Positions 49,518 through 58,500 of a stretch of DNA of 64,000 nucleotides are shown piece after piece. The notes under the pieces are model-generated. The model was not told the DNA's origin, made no database searches, and worked only from the letters and a program-made list of their open reading frames with translations. Origin of the DNA: Crocodylus rhombifer (taxonomy: Eukaryota > Chordata > Crocodylia > Crocodylidae); NCBI GenBank assembly GCA_038503035.1, contig JAVSML010018862.1, positions 1 to 64,000 of the forward strand, given 5' to 3'. Within the stretch, counting starts at the first letter, position 1; the number at the start of each line of letters is the position of its first letter. The position numbers were made by a program, and so were the translations under genes.

Positions 49518-52500
49518 TAAAAGTTTAACTCCAGTGAAGAGTTCATTTTGTGTTTTGGCTTAACCAGTTCCTTCAAGCATATTTTGGCTTTGTTCTGGTA
49601 TTTTGCCAGAATAATACGGTCACGAATCCCTAGCTAATCTTGTGTCCTTAACAGATGCATGAACAGGTCCTGAAAGGGATGCTCGAAAAGTGTGCTTGCA
49701 GCTAATTTGAAGGAGATTTTTTTTTTCAATGTACAGTCATATATTTGATGAGTAGTTTATGATATGTAAGGCTGACAGACGACCAGTGAATGAATGTGCT
49801 GGATATTTGTGCTAAAGGGAACCAACACTTCTTTACCAGTAATGTGTTGCTAATGGTGGAGGTATGGGGAATACTGTAAACAACAAATCCACTGGAGAGG
49901 TCTGACTGGTCTACAACCAGGCAGTGCTACACCCCAGACCGTGTTGACTTTGTAATGAAAAAAGAGAATCCCTAACAAGCTGCTCAGCAGCCTAATCAAT
50001 CACCTGATATATCAACCAATCTGGCCATAGAGTATAATCTTGACATTATAAGAGGAAAAGCAGCTAGAAGAATAGGAGGGGGTGTATATTTTTAAGTAGA
50101 TATTTCAACCCACCTACCTTCTAAAAGTAAATAAGGTATTTCAGAAGGAAGCATTCCATCTTTCTGTAATATAAAAAAAAATGTTCCCTGTGTTAGATGG
50201 ATGCTGTATCAGGAGTCACTTTTAGCAAAAATGTAATCTACAAGTATATCTGTTGTACAGAAGTTATTAGGACTCTGTTTATTCCAGTACCTTACCTGCT
50301 CACAGGTCTGCAGCAGGCAGGCAGAGGGGGTAGTCAGCATAATGAGTGGACACTTGAACCCAGAAAGAAGAACGCAGCTGTTGGAGCTAATTTTAAACCT
50401 AACAGTCCTGCTCAGGTCCTAATTGCTGTGCTACTGCACAGTCATTACTGGGAGTTGGGAAAAATAAGCTTCAAAGTGCTGGTAGAGAACTTGTATTAAG
50501 AAACAGGTCATCTTTGCTCCAGTTTTATGTTTCGTCCATTTTTCACAGTGAGTATTGTGAATTTCTGAAGGAAAAGTGTCTGGAATAAATCCTAGTTAAT
50601 ATATGCCAGAGTGCTACTTATGCCTGGTCAGCTGTTCAGAGCTTTGATAACCAGACTTGTGTCTTGTTTGTACAATAAATGTTATTTAAGGCACCACTGT
50701 AAATAAGGCTACCATATAAAAACGAATGTATGTTTCTAACATCCTCTTGAATAATATGCTCATAGTATCAGTTGCAAAGTTAACTTGGATTTTTACATCA
50801 GATGACAGGAATGTATTTGGCATAAACATCCCTTAGAGTGCCACCTAGTGGGCATGTATGATTAAGCTTTTCTTTAAAAAGTTTTTATGGGAATAAACCT
50901 GGGGTGGGCAGTTATTTTGGGCAGAGGGCTGCTTACTGAATTTTGGCAAGCCATCGAGGGCCGCATGACAGGCAGCCCAGGGCAGATTAATATTAATTTT
51001 CTAAATTTTTTAGGGGCCCCGCCGGCCAGATAGAATGGCTTGGTGGGCTGCATCCAGCCCCCGGACTGCATTTTGCCCACCCCTGGAATAAACCTAAACA
51101 AAAAATGCAAACCTAAATTATTTTATTCTTTTAAATCAGTAGTATGTATGCAACAGAGTAATTTAGTGAATGCTAGATGTTTCCAAACTTACTTCTTTTT
51201 CAGATATCTCAGATGGGAGGGTTGGGGAGAAGGGCGGAGTGTTGATGAGCCAAAATAAATATAAAATTCAGATGCAACAATCTTATACTGCTAAAATTTA
51301 TTGTGAAGGTAACTTTCAATTAATTAACTATGATTATAGCCCTGGATATTAAGGGCTTGTTTCAAGATGCTCTGTCAAACTTGTGGGGTCACAGAAAGGG
51401 GGCCCAAAAATGAAAAACGAAAATTACAGCTGCAAAACAAAAAGTTTTAATATTGTGCATTTCCAGGACTGGCAATGTTATCAGTTGAGAATGAACTTTT
51501 TAAAAGCATCAGTACCACAGATGTGATAAAGACTTTTGCAACAAGGCCAATTATTATTTTTATTATCATTATCTCTGGCGAAGGGGAGCCTGATACTAAA
51601 AGTTTGCCTGGAGCCGCCAGGAGTCTAGGTACAGCACTGATGGTAGTATGCAGTATGGAGAACCCGTGGCCCACATGGTGTGTGATTTCCACTGGTGCAA
51701 TTCATGGGTCATGCAGCTTTGGTGGCTCACATACCAGATGTCAAACTTAATGAATTTTTCCAGATGAAATTAAATGCAGTTAATAGACAGACACCTCTTA
51801 ATTTACAGGTGTGTCATGTGAGTTGCAAGAATGTATAATTCAAGACACAATAACAGAAGAGTTCCAAGATGACAGCTGCCTTACCTATTACGACTTCTTC
51901 CTTTTTCCCAGCATTTGTTTAACTGTCTTAGTGCTTAACATTGTTGTTTTCAACAGGCAAGTACAGAACCACCAAAACCGAGAAAAGAAGATCAGAAAGC
52001 TCGAAGTGCATTGCTTGCTGATATTCAGCACGGGACTCGCTTAAGGAAAGTAGCACAAATCAATGACAGAAGTGCACCACAAATTGAAAGTAAGTGTGCA
52101 TGGCAAAGGCATTTTGTGCATGGCACGCAAAGGTATTTTGCTTGGTATGTGTACCTCGGGGTGGACAGTGGGGGTGGGCCACAAGAGGCCTGATCCTTGT
52201 TGTGGCATTGCAGCCCCAGCTATTTCCCCGTCATCCACCTTGAGGCATGCATGCACTTGCCACCAGCGATGAGCTGGACTAGGGCTCCATGGGCCCCATG
52301 CAGGTGCCTGCAGCCTCCCCACTCCTTGCTGAGAGCAACCCAATCTCTTTGGTGGGTGGCAGGGGCCTGCCCAGAGCCTCAAGGCAGATGGTAGGGAAGG
52401 GGGAGGGCTGCACTGCCACAACAAGGATCAGGGCTCTCACAGCTGCTCCTCTGTCCACCCCTGGCATACTAACATCTTACAAGTCGAGGTTTCAGGTGTT

Positions 52501-55500
52501 TTTGGCACTCTGCCCAAAAACATTGCCAACCCCTGGTCTAACATCAATTTTGCTTAACAGGATGTGCAGCTATCAAGAGAAACTTAATTTGCCAAACTTA
52601 TAACTCCCTCAAAGTCCTGAGCTCAAGATTTGTTAATTAAGTGTACTTCTGATATTATAATAGACATTTCACAGCCACAAATTTAGTCAACCCTTCTCAT
52701 AAACATATTTAAAGAGAGAATGTCTAGCCAAACCATTTGCTTGTCTATTGAGTCCTAGAAGCAGAAATACAACTTCTGTGAAACAAAAATATTCTGCTGA
52801 GCAACTTAGGCTTTCATTTAGTTAGAAGCGCTTAATTTTTGTCAAGTCCTCCTTACAGAAACAAAAATTTGGTACTTAAATGGTAAAAATAATCTTAAAA
52901 AATAATTATAAAAGTTTCTGAAACACCAGTGGATCATCCCGTTCTCACACAAGACCACTTCTAGGCTCCTAATTACGGCCACTGGCAGGTTGTCGAATAT
53001 TTTTCCAGCATTCCTAACACTGAAGGAAAAAATAGCTTTCTATAAGGATGCATGACTGTGTGCTGGAATACCATGTTGAACAGCAGGAAGGATTCTTGGA
53101 TGAGCTGGTACTAATGAAACCCATGATTTTTTGAAAGGTTATGAGTGACTTATCACCATCCTCTGTTTTTCAGAATTGGATGGAAGATTCAAATCCAAAA
53201 TCTTAGTAAATTTCAGTTTAACACAGTGGTTGAACATGAGACTAAACATTTTTTAGCCACCAGAGGGTGCTGTGCTCTAAGGTGTTTGTAAGATAGAGAG
53301 GTTATTTTCCTTGCTTTCCTTGCTGCTTATGTTAGACCCACAAAATGGAGTTTGCTGGTACAGTTTGCTAGGACAATCTGAATGTAGATGACAAATCTCA
53401 CTTATAACATTCCTCTTTATAATAGAGTCCAAAGGGCCAAACAGAGATGGAGGTAGCTCAGCAAATACCAGAAGTGCCCAGCCACCATTGGGTGGTCTCT
53501 TTGCTGGTGGCTTTCCTGTTCTGAGACCAGCAGGCCAAAGAGACATGACAGGTAAGGTGTAGCGTTTTTATGAAAGGACAGATGAGTGAAATAGGACTTG
53601 TGCTTTCAAATACAAAATATTCTACAGTGCTTTTGAGATTTGCTTTTAAATCTCTCATTTACTTTGGCATCCAAGTAATACGGTCCTTCATGTCTATACC
53701 TTTCCATTTAGATTCTAAATAATAAATTAGTTATATATAGGGATAAGGAAAATATCCTACTATAGAAATACTGCATGTTTCTAATGCAGTTCCTCAAATC
53801 AGATTTTAAGTTTTTAAGACTAACTCTCCCTTTCACCTATATTCATTTCCTTTTCTCTAATGTCATTTATTTCTGCTGCACTAGAGCTGTCTGAAAGCTG
53901 TAGAGGCTCCTAAGAAAAAAACTTTACCTAATGGATCTAAGACGACTTCAATCTAGCAAAGTACGTGCAGCCAAATTTTCAGAAGTATTTAGGCACCTAA
54001 AGAACAAATAAGCAGCTAGTGAAATTTTCATAAGGACTTAGCTCCGGCTGGTTTGAAAATCTTACAAGATTCCTTCAAAAACTGCACCCTTTTTCTCAGT
54101 AGAACTGAGGCTTCTGTGTCACTTTTTAACCTTGGGCCCATGCTTGACTTTGTGTGTTTAGTGGTCTCATTGATTTGCATGGGACTATTTGAATTCTTAA
54201 AGTGAGGCATATGCACAAGCGCTTGCTGGATTGGAGCCCATGAAATAAAACATCCATACTGCTTGCTAATATGAGTAGTCCCATTGACCTCAGAAGAACC
54301 ACTCAAGAATAAAAATATATTCTTTAAGCATATATTTTCAGGATAGGGCCCAGATGACATGGCGGCTGCTTGCAGAAGTTAAAAAACAAACAACCCCTCC
54401 GCCCCCCCCAAAAGAACCAAACAAAAAACCCAGCACTTTAAATTCCACACATTCTTCTGCCAAGCCAAGCACATGTTCAGAAGAGGTGGTGCATTAGTTG
54501 GACCCAGCTCGCCAAACATCTGTATAAACTTGGTGCTTCAGTGGGGCTTTTCTGGTGCTTTTAGCCCTGCTGAAGCACCCTATGTATACAGATGCTGTGG
54601 AGCTGGGTTGAAGTAGCGCGCTGCTGCTTCTGGTAAAGTATGGGTGTGTTTGGGGTTTTTTTTTTTTAATGTCTGCAACAAAACCAGGCAGAAACTGGTG
54701 AGGACTGAACACTAAAAGTTTGTGCTTTGTTTTCCCTGTTTGTCTCTCTTAAACTTAGCTAGTTTTCAGACCTAGAATTATTGTGGTAATGTTAGGTTGA
54801 TTATTATAGTTATGGTGGTCTAGAAAATACAGTTTCCAGACCTGAAGAAAAATGCCCTATATTTGAAAACTTGTCTCAATCTATCCCAGCCATGCAGTTC
54901 ATACAATAAAAGATATCACCCACACATTTTTACCCCTCATTTGTATATTAGTAATTTGAAAGAGTAAGGAACAGTAAAGCCCTATCTGCACACTTATAAA
55001 AAATGTTATACTGCTGGTAGCATCAGTTTAGCCCCAAGACTGTTAACAAAGAACCCATTGCTATCAGTGCTTTAATACCATATTATCTATTCCTGCATGT
55101 TGGAGGTTTATTGTACACAGAGCTTAAAACAGTTCCAGCAGCCCTCTGTACAACAACACCTTCCAAGATTATTAGCACAAATGGAGCTGGTGGGATGCGC
55201 CTAGTCTCAACTGGCTCTAAATGGTCAGAATTTGAAGTCAGCTGAGAAATGAATCTAGAAAGTTGATTGGTCTTTCAACAATCCTTGTCAGTTTTAGCGA
55301 TCTCAAAATAAATGCAGTCACCTTGGCATTAACCTCAAAAGGCAGGTGAGCACTTTGCCACTGTGTGCGTTAAGTGACTCACGTGAGGCTTTTTATACCA
55401 GTACTCAGAAACTGGAACTAGACCCAGCGGAATTTCACCAAGCATTTTTCATGTGGGCCTTCTACATCAGTGTCCCTCCTGGTGGGAAAGGAGTCACATT

Positions 55501-58500
55501 AGTCTTACCTTGCTGTAATCAGACCATGAGCTGTAAAAAAAACGTTTTACAGGTTCATTTAGCCACTGCTAAGTTGTTTCCCCTCACCCAACATAATAAA
55601 CTACAAAAGTATCTTAACCATTTACCATAGCAGTTGTGACACAAAACCTATAAAGGAGTGGTGAATATTAACATTTTTGCAAGATTTCATAACTGGGCAT
55701 AGAGATGGGAGGAAACACAGATAAAAACAAGTCATGAATTTGATACCATTGTTCTTAATAGTTTCCAGTATGCTATGCCAGGCTCAGTAAGGCATCCTGG
55801 AGGCGTGTTGATAGTGCAACATGAAGATCTGCACAAAGTATAAAATGAACTCACTGGAAAGCTCTTGAGAGCATTTTAGGAAAATTAATTGCTGATCCTT
55901 TTTTGTCTGGGTTGCACATGGAATTTCAAGACAGCTCTGGAGCCAATATATTACTTTCAAGAGTAAAAAATAAATGCGTGGTTGATAGCATACTTTGGTG
56001 TACGTGACGGATCTGTGGTCAGTAAATGGACTCATCTCAGGTGTCTCTGGGTGCCAATGTGGGACTATTCTAGAGGGGCTTGTACAGATGATGTGCCACT
56101 TGTATACTAGGAGTGCATAGCTGTGATAGTTACGTAGCTGCAGATTGAATCACTTGCAGCTCCCCTGCCTCCTACCTGGCTAATATTTCACATGAACATA
56201 AACACATGCCAAAGGAACAGGATGAGATCACTTTCTACGCTGTTTTTGTCTGGGAATTTGAGATAGTATCCTTGTTGCATTCTTCTACATATGACCTACC
56301 TTGATGCTAGCTTTTTTCTTCCAGCTGGCAAGGCTGGACAGCTACCTGGAGCACAAGCTCCTCTTCCCAGGCCGCTGTCTCCAATGAACAATAACATGAA
56401 GACATGTGGTAACCTTTCAAATCCACCTGATGGTGCAAAAGCAGCAAGCCCATGGGAGCCAGCTAGCACTCTGCGGACAGGACCAACTCGGCCCAGCCTG
56501 CCTACCCCTCCGCTGCCACCACCTCCCTCCAGCAAACCTTCCCTCACTTTCCCATCTCCTCCATCTCACCCTCCACCTACAGACAGGCCTGCAAAACTGA
56601 CACCCCAGAGTTTTGTTTCTCCTCCCCTGCCAACTCCCCCACCTCAGTGTGACAAGCCTGCTAAATTTCAAGCATCGGCTTTCCATCCTCCCCCTCCACC
56701 GCCTCCTCTGCCCCTAACACCACCCTATGGACCTCCAGTCAAAAATGATCTTTCTAGCTCTTCTCCTTCCCCTCAGCCTGACCTAAGGGACTATCTGCAT
56801 CCCACTCCACCCCCACCCCCACCTCCACTGTTTCCTCCTTATACTTCCTCCTCAACCAAGCCATCCTTGCCACTGCTGCCCTCACCTGCCCCCTCCAGAG
56901 ATATAAACAGCAGTGATGTGCCACCTCCACTGCCACCCAAATCTCCATACTTGCTGTCCCAGTTTCAAAAGCCAAATATTCAGTCCATGCCTCTCCCTCC
57001 CACCCCACCTTTCCCTCAGCAACCTGCAGCAGTGCAGAAGAGGAGGCCAGGCAGAGTTGCAGGTAAGAGTTATTTCAGTTCACTTGTAACTACAGAAAAA
57101 TGGAACGGGCAGGGAACAGGAACACGATCCATTCTCGTTGTATAGAAACTATTTCTACACTTCTACAAAGAGACTCACTTGTGCTGTCTGGGTCTGACTA
57201 ATGATGCTGAGTGAAACAGTAAGCGCTTCCTGAAACCCAAGCACTGATCCACTAATTGTAGCACGTTGGTACCACAAGATGTGCTCTCTTAGCCTTCAGC
57301 TGCTGGCTGCAGTATGTGCATGAGTGCAGCCATGCCATTGTCAGTCAATAGTATTTTTAGGCTCCCTCTTGGGAGAGCAGCAGAGTTGCATACTGTAGTG
57401 CTTAATAAAGCGTCTGAGCAGTTGCAGAGACCACAAAACACTAGACTCCCCCTGTACCTGAAGAAGGGTGTTTGCGCCCAAAAGCTTGCACAGAACAGTG
57501 TTTCCAACTATTTAGTTTTCCCTAAATGTCATTTTTCATAATTTCCGGTTCTCAAGTTATTGATACAGTATTGTTTTGCTTATAACACTACTTTTTCCCT
57601 CCAAAAGTACCATACCAAAAAACCTCCAAAACACACTATACATGAAGTTTACATGTATTCAAGCCCCCAACAATCATCATCTTTTTTTGGGGGGGAGGGG
57701 GGGGTGATACACAGACTTCCCTGTTGTTCATGCAGTAAAAATGCTAAATTGTGGGTTTTTTCCAATTAAGTCTTTATTTTAGAATTTTTGGTGCATTTTT
57801 ACCCTTTGGGTCCTTTCTTTGGTTATTTACTTTCCGTATGGGATTTTGTAGGGGCAGGAGCAGTTCAAGGGTTTTACCACCTGTAGTTACCAGCTTATGC
57901 ATGAAAAAAGCTACTTTTCCCCAAGAGCAGCCTGAACTATGTGGGGCTTTTTAAATCAGAACAATAGTTTTTACAAAATAAGAACAAAAGCACAGTGTTA
58001 TAATTTGCTATTAACCAGAAATTCCAGGACTGAGCCAGGTGTTAAGAGCACAGAGCTAGCAGAACTTGTCAATGGCCAGGCTTGGAAAGCAGCAGCTATG
58101 GGGCAACTTTTTACTGTCATGGTGGTGGTGTTTGGTTTTGCAGCAGACCTCAGTTCTATGTTAGTCAATTCTTTGTTCAAAGGAATTTCTTAAGAGCTCT
58201 TAAATTCCTGCATTATTGTTTCTTTCCTTTCTGTGCTGTATCTTTAAGTGTCTGGCGCTGGGAAGTTACCTCTACCTCCACAGCCTCCAGCAAGATCACC
58301 AACAACTGAACTTACAAGCAAGTCTCCATATGCCCAGGCTGGACCCTGGCCAGCACGTGAACCCTCTCCACAGTTTAGAAATGGAAACATGCCCATCGTT
58401 GGTAATATATCCATCTGGCACAAATCCTTACAATAACTGCAAAAGTTCAGTATGCATGTGCACTTGAAGGCCTGCTATGAAAGAGGAGTGTGAAAGGCCT

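Noticed and set aside
55346..55630. 94-codon open frame in WIPF3 intron 3
   Set aside because: No splice sites in phase, no family similarity.
57063..57145. Read-through extension of WIPF3 exon 4 to the TAG at 57143
   Set aside because: A strong GTAAGA donor at 57063 and exons 5-7 in matching phase give a family-like protein; the read-through tail does not.
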